The translations under genes and the position numbers were made by a program. From Nitrospirota bacterium (lineage in GTDB: Bacteria; Nitrospirota; Thermodesulfovibrionia; Thermodesulfovibrionales; Dissulfurispiraceae), in contig DUZI01000032.1 of the NCBI GenBank assembly GCA_013349595.1, positions 1 through 11,106 on the forward strand: DNA of 11,106 bases. Reading direction: 5' to 3'. The first letter of the stretch is position 1. The number at the start of each line of letters is the position of its first letter. Below the pieces are notes generated by a model that worked only from the letters and a program-made list of their open reading frames with translations, was not told the origin of the DNA and did no database searches. Shown piece by piece: positions 1-6,367 of this stretch.

Positions 1-263
1 CAATTGCAAGCGGAGAGCCGAAGATGTCACCTACATATTTAGAATATTCAGCCCAATTCATACCAAATTGAAATTCAAGGCTTATTCCTGTAACAACTCC
101 TAAGGCAAAGTTGATGAGGAATAACTTGCCCCAAAATTTAGTCATTTTTAGGCAAGTAATATTTTGTCTCCATATAAGCTATTAATAATGATAGTCCAAG
201 TGTTAGAGGGACAAAAATAAAATGAAAACCTGCAGTAATGACAAATTGAATCCTGCTTAGCAT
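1..263 (-). pseudogene. cydA: Cytochrome bd quinol oxidase subunit I, N-terminal part, frameshifted and cut by window edge
   Basis: Subunit I of the membrane quinol:O2 oxidoreductase that reduces oxygen to water at high affinity. Reading down from ATG at 261-263, 41 codons give MLSRIQFVITAGFHFIFVPL and a first membrane helix ending METKYYLPKND, then TAA at 138-140. The frame that opens at ATG 143-145 continues the same protein: MTKFWGKLFLINFALGVVTG, then an EFQFGMNWAEYSKYVGDIFG stretch, and stays open to base 1. Both blocks match the CydA family closely. His14 corresponds to the conserved N-terminal haem-ligand histidine (His19 in E. coli). The frames are joined by a +1 shift at a run of five A; four A would restore METKYYLPKMTKFWGK. 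Compared with E. coli CydA the loop here is also several residues short. The gene follows a hemerythrin gene by 43 nt, with AGGAGG at 275-280. Identity is secure. Whether it is a true pseudogene, a coupled two-piece gene or a sequence error is open. Confidence 0.85.
138..150 (-). other. Frameshift site in cydA (A5 tract with stop/start overlap)
   Basis: On the minus strand this reads TAAAAATGACTAA. The upstream cydA frame uses AAA AAT GAC TAA and stops. The downstream frame uses ATG ACT AAA, so the two overlap by the 8 nt ATGACTAA. Removing one A from the run of five would fuse the frames. A base-call error, a genuine one-base insertion, slippage or reinitiation at the overlapping ATG could each explain it, and sequence alone cannot separate them. 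Confidence 0.75.
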
Positions 264-306
264 CCATACTAAATCCTCCTTGTTTTGATATTAAAGATTA
301 CCTGTT

Positions 307-717
307 TCATAAAAAAGAAATTTTACTGTTTATAAAAGAACCCATCTTTTTGTCAACATTCAAAATGTGATTATTAAGCCAATCTTTGAGAAAATTCATT
401 AAATCAAAGGACAAAACAGTCTCTCCACTTTTTAGTTTTTCGTATAATTGCTTGGTTTTTGTTGTCAAGTTATCATGTGCCCATTTGTGTGCTATAAAAT
501 CAGGGTAATTGTAAAGAATCATGTATTTTTCTTCAGTGGCAAAATGGGTATTACAATAAAGTAACATGTTCTCAAGGATAGGTTTTAGGATTTCATCGGC
601 AGTCCCTGTCTTCATTGCATCATGCATATCGTTAACCATATCAAAGAGTTTCTTGTGTTGCAAATCAATTTCTTTGATATTAACCTTAAAGTTGTTATTC
701 CAAATCATAAAAGCCAA
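307..717 (-). CDS. Bacteriohemerythrin (first copy)
   Basis: A 136-residue single-domain hemerythrin, a four-helix-bundle protein that binds O2 reversibly at a non-haem diiron centre, probably in the cytoplasm since no signal peptide is visible. All seven canonical iron ligands can be placed: His21 (QHKKL), His58 and Glu62 (THFATEE), His77, His81, His117 and Asp122 (WLNNHILNVDKKMG). The start is TTG at 715-717, giving MAFMIW as in the family. It sits 9 nt after AAGGAGG (727-733) with an in-frame TAG immediately upstream; the next ATG (706-708) is too far from that site. The Shine-Dalgarno overlaps the TAA of the heptosyltransferase gene, suggesting translational coupling. cydA follows 43 nt downstream, so a role in supplying or buffering O2 near the bd oxidase, or in O2 sensing, is plausible but inferred. 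Family assignment is very secure. Confidence 0.95.
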   Translation of the reverse strand: MAFMIWNNNFKVNIKEIDLQHKKLFDMVNDMHDAMKTGTADEILKPILENMLLYCNTHFATEEKYMILYNYPDFIAHKWAHDNLTTKTKQLYEKLKSGETVLSFDLMNFLKDWLNNHILNVDKKMGSFINSKISFL

Positions 718-733
718 CTATCATCACCTCCTT
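715..733 (-). promoter_or_regulatory. Ribosome binding site that decides the TTG start of bacteriohemerythrin 1
   Basis: On the minus strand this reads AAGGAGG, nine bases, then TTG. The heptosyltransferase stop TAA (732-734) lies inside the Shine-Dalgarno region, and the hemerythrin frame has a TAG directly before the TTG. The only possible starts are therefore TTG 717 and ATG 708, and spacing favours TTG. Confidence 0.8.
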
Positions 734-1760
734 AAAGGGATAAACTTTTGATTTCTGAAATAACCTTGTTGACCGATATATTATTCATACAGTCCATTTT
801 TGAGCAAGTTCTTTTATAACAAGGACTACAAGCAATCTCTGCTTTTATTACCTTATGTTTTGTACCAAATGGACCTGTTCTGATGGGATTTGTAGGACCA
901 AAGATAGCCAGAAGTGGTCTTTCAAGTGCTGAGGCGATGTGCATTGGTCCTGTGTCGTTGGTCAAGACCAAACTGGCTTGACTAATTATAAAGACCAAAT
1001 CTTTTAAATTTGTCTTATCAGTTAAGTCAATCACCTTATCCCTTGCCTTCTCTTTTATGAATTGACTGATAGGAATATCATCTTTACCTCCAATAATTAT
1101 TGACCTATTTTCAAGCAAACAGGCTGCCTCTGCAAATTTGTCAGGGCTCCATCTTTTGCTCTGCCATCTTGCACCAGGTACAATAACATAGTAATCTTTA
1201 AGTGAATCTACAAGTTTTATTATCTCATTAGAGGGATTAAAAGGAGGGAAGGGAAACTTTATCTCTTTTGTTTCAATCCCTGTAAGGGCCTTTATAATCC
1301 TTAAGTATCTGTTGACTGCATGAATATCTTTATCGCCTTTTACCCTTTGATTGTAAAAGATTGAACTGCCTTCTCGGGCATCGCTAAAACCTATTTTAAA
1401 AGGTGCCCCTGTCATGGCAGTTAATATACCACTTCTTAATAATCCTTGAAGGTCAATCACAATGTCATAAGATTCATATCTTAGTGATTTTGATAGAATT
1501 GATAGTTCTTTAATTGTCTTGCCAATAGAATTGATTTTTTTCCATTGGTCTTTGTTAATAATAAGGAGTTTTTTTATCATAGGATGATTCTGAAGAAGTC
1601 CATCAAGTCCCTTTGCGATTAGCCAATGAATCTCTGCATCTTTAAAGTTTTGAAAGAGTGCATTTAAAACGGGCAAACTATGAATTATATCACCCATCGA
1701 ACTAGGTTTTATTATAAGTATTTTCTTAATGAGATTTATCCTTCTTTTTTGGTTTTTCAT
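732..1760 (-). CDS. waaC: ADP-heptose:LPS heptosyltransferase, WaaC-like (GT9 family)
   Basis: A 342-residue glycosyltransferase family 9 protein that transfers L-glycero-D-manno-heptose from ADP-heptose to the inner core of lipopolysaccharide at the cytoplasmic face of the inner membrane. The N-terminal Rossmann half opens with KILIIKPSSMGDIIHSLP; Asp24 in SSMGD matches the proposed catalytic base. DIVIDLQGLLRS (99-110) is typical of WaaC. The C-terminal half has VPGARWQSKRWS (194-205), the ADP-heptose site NDTGPMHIASAL (268-279) and IFGPTNPIRTGP. The cysteine-bearing tail (CSPCYKRTCSKMDCM, 311-325) recurs in GT9 heptosyltransferases. The N-terminal half resembles WaaC more than WaaF, but sequence does not fix the acceptor. 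The ATG at 1758-1760 lies inside the helicase gene (35 nt overlap). No closer ATG, GTG or TTG start exists before the conserved block, so the overlap seems real. The ribosome site is weak. It implies a Gram-negative envelope. Confidence 0.88.
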   Translation of the reverse strand: MKNQKRRINLIKKILIIKPSSMGDIIHSLPVLNALFQNFKDAEIHWLIAKGLDGLLQNHPMIKKLLIINKDQWKKINSIGKTIKELSILSKSLRYESYDIVIDLQGLLRSGILTAMTGAPFKIGFSDAREGSSIFYNQRVKGDKDIHAVNRYLRIIKALTGIETKEIKFPFPPFNPSNEIIKLVDSLKDYYVIVPGARWQSKRWSPDKFAEAACLLENRSIIIGGKDDIPISQFIKEKARDKVIDLTDKTNLKDLVFIISQASLVLTNDTGPMHIASALERPLLAIFGPTNPIRTGPFGTKHKVIKAEIACSPCYKRTCSKMDCMNNISVNKVISEIKSLSL

Positions 1761-3303
1761 CTAAGGTTTTTTCTTTTGCCTTTGCAATACGCACCTTTCT
1801 TCCGCTCATTATCATTTCATCAACGGATCGGATTACCCTATCTGCAAGTTCCTCAGGGACCTCAATAAAGGTAAATTTATCCATAACATCAATCTTTCCA
1901 ATTTTGCCATGTGGTATTTTGGCTTCAAGTGCAATAGATTTAAGGATGTCAGGAACTTGTATCTTGTCTTTCCTGCCAATCGTCATAAAAAGCCTTACAT
2001 ATTCAGGTCTTTTGTCAAACTCATCCTCTCTAATGTCTCCATAGGCAGAAAATAAAGCAGCAGCAAGAACCTGTTCATAGTCATGTTCCTTCAAAAGTTT
2101 ATTTACAATAGGTGAATATATTTTGTATTTATTGTTTTCAATTATCTCAATAATATCATTTACTATAGCCCTTGCCCTTGCATCAAAGACATCTTTACTA
2201 CTTGGAAGGGATTTTTTATCAATTTTCGTTTTTGCAGTTTTTTCAATTAATCTTAAGGTTCGATATTCTCTCGGTCTAACAAGGGTGATTGCCATACCAG
2301 ATTTGCCTGCTCGTGCAGTCCTCCCTATTCGATGGATATAACTCTCAGGGTTTTGAGGGATGCTGTAATTAATTACATGGGTTACATCTTGAATATCAAG
2401 TCCTCGTGCTGCAACATCAGTTGCAACAAGGACATCAAGTCTGCCATTTCTAAATTTATTCATCACCTCATCTCTGTGAGCTTGTGAGAAATCACCATGT
2501 AATGCTGCAGCATTAAATCCTGTCTCTTGTAATTGAATGGTTACCTCATCAACTTCTTTTTTGGTATGACAAAAAACTATAGCAAGACTTGGATTTTCTA
2601 CATCAAGTAATCTGATAAGAGCCTTGATTTTTTCTGATTCTCTTACCTCATAGAAAACTTGGGAGACCTTTGGGACTACTACATCTTTTGTATTGACTTT
2701 TATCTTTTCAGGAGATTTCATGTATTTCTTCGCAATATCAATTATTGGTTGTGGCATTGTGGCAGAAAAAAGCATTGTTTGACGAGTTTCTGGAGTTCTT
2801 TTGATGATTATTTCTATATCGTCGATAAATCCCATATTGAGCATCTCATCAGCTTCATCAATGACGAGATAAGATATGTTCTTAATATCAAGAGTCCCCC
2901 TGTCAAGGTGGTCAATTATCCTACCAGGTGTACCAACAATTAAATTGGCACCAAGATTTATTGCCTTTATCTGCATTTCAATAGATTTACCACCATAAAT
3001 TGGCAATGCAAGACTTTTTTTGTGTTTTCCAATCCTGTTTAGTTCTTGAGATACTTGCATAGCTAATTCCCTTGTAGGTTCAAGTATTAACCCAGAAGGC
3101 CTGATTTTTTTTGAGCAGGATTCAACTAAAGGAATACCAAAGGCAGCAGTCTTGCCAGTTCCAGTAAGCGCCTGACCAATTATGTCAATACCAGCCATTA
3201 TTTTTGGGATTACAAGTGTCTGTATGGGGGTCGGCTCTTCAAATCCCATCTCTGATAAAGATTTAAGAGTCTCTTTGCTTAGTCCAAGTTCTTGAAATTG
3301 CAT
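1726..3303 (-). CDS. deaD: DEAD-box ATP-dependent RNA helicase, DeaD/CsdA type
   Basis: A 525-residue cytoplasmic RNA helicase that unwinds short RNA duplexes, typically in ribosome assembly, mRNA decay and cold adaptation. Motifs appear in order: Q motif (3-28, ending PTPIQ), Walker A ALTGTGKT (45-52), PTREL (76-80), TPGR (125-128), DEAD (149-152), SAT (180-182), IVFCHTKKE (242-250), VLVATDVAARGLDI (291-304) and HRIGRTARAGK (324-334). Residues 436-507 (from RLFMTIGRKDKIQV to GRKVRIAKAK) form a DbpA-type RNA-recognition fold, followed by a lysine-rich tail. Motif I has Leu46 where Gln is usual (AQTGTGKT), a mild oddity. The ATG at 3301-3303 follows AGAGAGG by about 13 nt, a little distant. 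The gene heads the minus-strand cluster and diverges from yajC. Family assignment is near certain; the choice between deaD and a CshA-like name is less so. Confidence 0.95.
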   Translation of the reverse strand: MQFQELGLSKETLKSLSEMGFEEPTPIQTLVIPKIMAGIDIIGQALTGTGKTAAFGIPLVESCSKKIRPSGLILEPTRELAMQVSQELNRIGKHKKSLALPIYGGKSIEMQIKAINLGANLIVGTPGRIIDHLDRGTLDIKNISYLVIDEADEMLNMGFIDDIEIIIKRTPETRQTMLFSATMPQPIIDIAKKYMKSPEKIKVNTKDVVVPKVSQVFYEVRESEKIKALIRLLDVENPSLAIVFCHTKKEVDEVTIQLQETGFNAAALHGDFSQAHRDEVMNKFRNGRLDVLVATDVAARGLDIQDVTHVINYSIPQNPESYIHRIGRTARAGKSGMAITLVRPREYRTLRLIEKTAKTKIDKKSLPSSKDVFDARARAIVNDIIEIIENNKYKIYSPIVNKLLKEHDYEQVLAAALFSAYGDIREDEFDKRPEYVRLFMTIGRKDKIQVPDILKSIALEAKIPHGKIGKIDVMDKFTFIEVPEELADRVIRSVDEMIMSGRKVRIAKAKEKTLDEKPKKKDKSH

Positions 3304-3363
3304 AGTAACTTTAAAACCTCTCTTATAGTTATTGTTAATTCTCTTGAGATTTTTACCTCATGA

Positions 3364-3391
3364 TTGTTAGTATAACTGAATTTTTTATAAA
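3364..3391 (+). promoter_or_regulatory. Possible sigma-70-type promoter for the yajC operon
   Basis: TTGTTA (3364-3369) and TATAAA (3386-3391) are separated by 16 bp in the divergent gap upstream of yajC. Matches to TTGACA/TATAAT are 4/6 and 5/6. The gap is very AT-rich, so such matches occur by chance. It is offered because a start of transcription is expected here. No convincing counterpart was found for the helicase. Confidence 0.3.
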
Positions 3392-3443
3392 CTTTCATAA
3401 ATTTAATGCATTTTTAATAACAAAAAATTGGAGGGTTTTAAAA

Positions 3444-3797
3444 ATGACTGAATTGGTTTTTAATCTTGTATCAGAAGCTTATGCAATGGGGCCTGCTCCT
3501 CAGGGCGGGGGACAGGGAGGTGCTACACAACTTATAGCTAGTTTGCTACCATTAGTGCTTATTTTTGTAGTCTTCTATTTTCTTTTAATCAGACCTCAAC
3601 AGAAAAAGGCAAAGGAACATCAAAATATGCTCAACAATCTCAAAAAGGGAGACAAGGTCATTACAGCAGGTGGTGAATATGGTGTGGTTGAAAGTGTTGG
3701 CACAAACACTGTTACAGTCAAGATTGCTGAAAATGTCAAGGTTAAATATGGCAAGCCATATATTTCTACACTGAGGGCTTCTTCCGATGAAGATTAA
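3444..3797 (+). CDS. yajC: Preprotein translocase accessory subunit YajC
   Basis: A 117-residue inner-membrane protein that associates with SecDF and SecYEG in protein export. After a short N-terminal stretch containing a Gly/Gln-rich segment (PAPQGGGQGGATQ, 17-29) there is one membrane helix (about 30-49), the hallmark RPQQKKAKEHQ just after it, and a cytoplasmic beta domain with GDKVITAGGEYGVV (69-82). Length fits the family (about 110). The frame is open from 3360, but ATG 3444 is chosen: GGAGGG at 3430-3435 lies 8 nt upstream, and the protein then begins as family members do. It is first in the plus-strand operon, 36 nt before secD. Very secure. Confidence 0.95.
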   Translation: MTELVFNLVSEAYAMGPAPQGGGQGGATQLIASLLPLVLIFVVFYFLLIRPQQKKAKEHQNMLNNLKKGDKVITAGGEYGVVESVGTNTVTVKIAENVKVKYGKPYISTLRASSDED

Positions 3798-3833
3798 TCT
3801 GACTACCACACTGAAAGGGAGGTTTTGTCGTAA

Positions 3834-5456
3834 ATGAAAAAAGGTATTATGTGGAGGTTAATCCTCCTTGTCATAACAAGCCTAATCTCTATAGTCTTTT
3901 TTTTGCCTAATACACCTTTCTTTGATTATATGCCAAAAATTTGGAAAGATATCATGCCCAACAAAGGACTTGTTCTTGGACTTGATTTGCAAGGAGGACT
4001 TCACATCGTATTTGAGGTAGAAGGGGATAAGGCAGTGGATATAGCAGTTGAGAGGATATCATCAACACTTAAGGGCATCCTTGAAAAAAAGAAACTCTCT
4101 GCCTCTGTCAAGACTGAAGGCAGTCAGATAGTAGTAAATCCATCAAATGCAGAGATAAGAAATGCTATTGAAAAGGAATATCCTATTTTAGTCCCTAATG
4201 AATCAGGCGGCCAGGTCAGATATAAACTTACAGATAGCGAGGCAAAGAGAATTAAAGACACTTCAACTGACCAAGTTCTCGAGATTATTCGTAACAGGAT
4301 TGACCAATTTGGTGTCGCAGAACCAACTATTCACAGACAGGGGGAAAATGAGATTGTCGTCCAATTGCCAGGAGTAAAAGATCCCAAAAGGGCAATAGAG
4401 ATAATCGGAAAGACTGCACTCCTTGAGTTTAAAATAGTTGATGATGAATCACCCCTTGCAGCAGAGTTGCCTCAAATAATTATGTCCAATGAAGAGGAGC
4501 AATTTTTACAGAAGTTTAAGACACGGCTTGCTGAAAATCAGCAAATCCTTTTTCAAAGGATAATCAATAAAGAAACAGGTGTTACCACAAAGAGACCCCA
4601 TTTATTAAAAAAGGAAACACTCCTTACTGGTGATTTACTTGATGAGGCAAGGGTTAGCATTGACCAAAGGTTTAACGAGCCGTATGTTTCAATCGTTTTT
4701 AACCCTGCAGGTGCAAAAATCTTTGAGGATATAACAGGGAAGAATGTCAAAAAAAGACTTGCCATCATACTTGATGGCACAGTTTATTCTACTCCAGTAA
4801 TTCAGGAAAGAATAAGTGGTGGTAATGCTCAGATTACAGGTAATTTTACCCTTGAAGAATCAAAGGACTTGGCAATTATTTTAAGGGCTGGTTCATTGCC
4901 TGCCCCAGTCAAAACCCTTCAAAATGTTACAGTAGGGCCTTCATTAGGAAAGGATTCAATAGAGGCAGGGAAACTTGCAGGTATTTTGGCTACCATACTT
5001 GTTGTAGTTTTTATGATTTTCTACTATAAGCTATCAGGATTGATTGCAGATCTTGCCTTGATGCTCAATATACTCCTGCTATTAGGCGCAATGGCATCGT
5101 TAAATGCTACCCTCACCCTTCCAGGTATAGCAGGCATCATACTCGCTATCGGTATGGCAGTTGATTCCAATGTCCTTATGTTTGAAAGGATGCGTGAAGA
5201 GGTAAGGGCAGGTAAGACACCGAGGGCTGCCATAGAAAGTGGTTATAAAAAAGCCTTTTGGACTATCTTTGACTCTCATGTTACTACCTTGATTACAGCA
5301 GCAGTTTTATTTCAATTTGGAACAGGACCAATCAAGGGCTTTGCAGTCACCTTGAGTCTTGGTGTTTCAATAAATCTATTTACCGCTCTAATTGGCACAA
5401 AGACCACCTTTGATTTAATACATCTTAAATGGGATATGAAGAGGTTGAGCATATGA
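3834..5456 (+). CDS. secD: Protein translocase subunit SecD
   Basis: A 540-residue inner-membrane protein of the RND superfamily that, with SecF, uses the proton gradient to pull exported proteins out of SecYEG on the periplasmic side. Helix 1 spans about 6-24. The large periplasmic P1 region starts at GLVLGLDLQGG (45-55), contains IRNRIDQFGVAEPTI (152-166) and continues to about 370. Five further helices follow (roughly 380-398, 402-422, 428-448, 474-496, 500-526). The helix-4 motif GMAVDSNVLMFERMREE (440-456) carries Asp444, matching the Asp essential for proton-driven work in E. coli SecD. Length is normal for the short-form SecD outside enterobacteria. The start ATG is 11 nt after AAAGGGAGG (3814-3822). 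Its TGA overlaps the secF start (ATGA). Very secure. Confidence 0.97.
   Translation: MKKGIMWRLILLVITSLISIVFFLPNTPFFDYMPKIWKDIMPNKGLVLGLDLQGGLHIVFEVEGDKAVDIAVERISSTLKGILEKKKLSASVKTEGSQIVVNPSNAEIRNAIEKEYPILVPNESGGQVRYKLTDSEAKRIKDTSTDQVLEIIRNRIDQFGVAEPTIHRQGENEIVVQLPGVKDPKRAIEIIGKTALLEFKIVDDESPLAAELPQIIMSNEEEQFLQKFKTRLAENQQILFQRIINKETGVTTKRPHLLKKETLLTGDLLDEARVSIDQRFNEPYVSIVFNPAGAKIFEDITGKNVKKRLAIILDGTVYSTPVIQERISGGNAQITGNFTLEESKDLAIILRAGSLPAPVKTLQNVTVGPSLGKDSIEAGKLAGILATILVVVFMIFYYKLSGLIADLALMLNILLLLGAMASLNATLTLPGIAGIILAIGMAVDSNVLMFERMREEVRAGKTPRAAIESGYKKAFWTIFDSHVTTLITAAVLFQFGTGPIKGFAVTLSLGVSINLFTALIGTKTTFDLIHLKWDMKRLSI
5438..5456 (+). promoter_or_regulatory. Ribosome site and ATGA overlap that decide the secF start
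   Basis: GAAGAGG (5438-5444) lies 8 nt before ATG 5453, which overlaps the secD stop as ATGA (5453-5456). The frame is also open from ATG 5429, but that start has no comparable ribosome site and would add eight residues absent from typical SecF N-termini. Translational coupling of secD and secF is expected. Confidence 0.75.
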
Positions 5457-6367
5457 TAGAGATAATTAAAAATACAAAGATTGATTTTATGAGTTATCGC
5501 AAGGTTGCATTCATTGTATCGGGCATCTTGTCTTTGCTTGGTTTATTTGCCCTTATTCAGATAGGCCTTGGAAAGGCAAATCTTGGTGTTGATTTTGCTG
5601 GTGGTACTGCAGTGCAAATAAAGTTTCATTCATCTGTTGCTCTCCAGGATATAAGGGTCGCACTTGAAAAGGGTGGACTAAAGGATTTTGATTTGCAAGA
5701 CTTACCTACGGAAAATAAGATTTTGATTAGAGTGAAAAAGCAAGAAGAAAAAATTGGAGCTTATGCTGAAACTATAATTAATGTCATGAATCAAAGTTTT
5801 AAAGACAAAAAACCTGTTATTGATTCTGTTACTGAGATTGGGCCTAAAGTCGGTGCAAGGATGAGGACAGATGCACTGATGGCAATACTTGTATCAGTCA
5901 TCTGCCTTCTTATATATGTAGGATGGCGATTTCAGTTCAGATTTGGAGTAGGAGCAACAGTGGCAACATTTCACGATGTCCTTGCAATACTTGGTATTTT
6001 TTACATACTTGACAAGGAAATAAATCTAATCTTACTCAGTGCATTACTGACTATTGCTGGTTATTCTCTGACAGACACAGTGGTTATCTTTGACAGAATA
6101 AGGGAAAACATGAAAAAGATGATAAAAGAAACTATTGAGGATATAATTAATAAAAGCCTCAATGAAGTGCTTTCAAGAACGATTGTAACCACCCTGACAG
6201 TTCTATTATCTGCCCTCTCACTGTTTTTCTTTGGAGGTGAGGTTTTACACGACTTTTCCCTTGCAATCATAATAGGATTAATAATTGGAACCTATTCATC
6301 AATTTTTGTTGCAAGTCCAGTGGTAATATTGATTGGTAATAAGGCAACTATTAAAAAGAAAAAATGA
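5453..6367 (+). CDS. secF: Protein translocase subunit SecF
   Basis: A 304-residue inner-membrane partner of SecD in the proton-driven translocation motor. Starting at ATG 5453, helix 1 (about 18-37) is followed by the family motif NLGVDFAGG (43-51) and a small periplasmic domain to about 135. The C-terminal membrane half contains YVGWRFQFRFGVGATVATFH (155-174) and GYSLTDTVVIFDRIREN (203-219). The last two helices (about 244-261 and 266-295) end in a short lysine tail. The length and order of parts are canonical. The ATGA overlaps at both ends, with secD and with recJ, point to one transcript and stoichiometric production with SecD. Nothing unusual was seen. Confidence 0.97.
   Translation: MIEIIKNTKIDFMSYRKVAFIVSGILSLLGLFALIQIGLGKANLGVDFAGGTAVQIKFHSSVALQDIRVALEKGGLKDFDLQDLPTENKILIRVKKQEEKIGAYAETIINVMNQSFKDKKPVIDSVTEIGPKVGARMRTDALMAILVSVICLLIYVGWRFQFRFGVGATVATFHDVLAILGIFYILDKEINLILLSALLTIAGYSLTDTVVIFDRIRENMKKMIKETIEDIINKSLNEVLSRTIVTTLTVLLSALSLFFFGGEVLHDFSLAIIIGLIIGTYSSIFVASPVVILIGNKATIKKKK

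Noticed and set aside
566..751. Plus-strand 61-codon frame antisense to hemerythrin 1
   Set aside because: Hydrophobic-looking only because it is the complement of the hemerythrin helices; no start signal.
2659..2943. Plus-strand open frame of 94 codons
   Set aside because: It is antisense to the conserved helicase core including the DEAD motif, has a biased composition rich in Phe, Tyr and His, and has no ribosome site. It is a shadow frame.
3360..3443. N-terminal extension of YajC by 28 residues from ATG 3360
   Set aside because: There is no Shine-Dalgarno before 3360 and the extension overlaps the probable promoter; GGAGGG fits ATG 3444.
4595..4615. A-rich run in secD as a second frameshift site
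   Set aside because: The SecD frame continues unbroken with conserved motifs on both sides.
5429..5452. Earlier SecF start at ATG 5429
   Set aside because: ATG 5453 has a well-spaced GAAGAGG and the ATGA overlap with the secD stop; the extra residues do not fit the family N-terminus.
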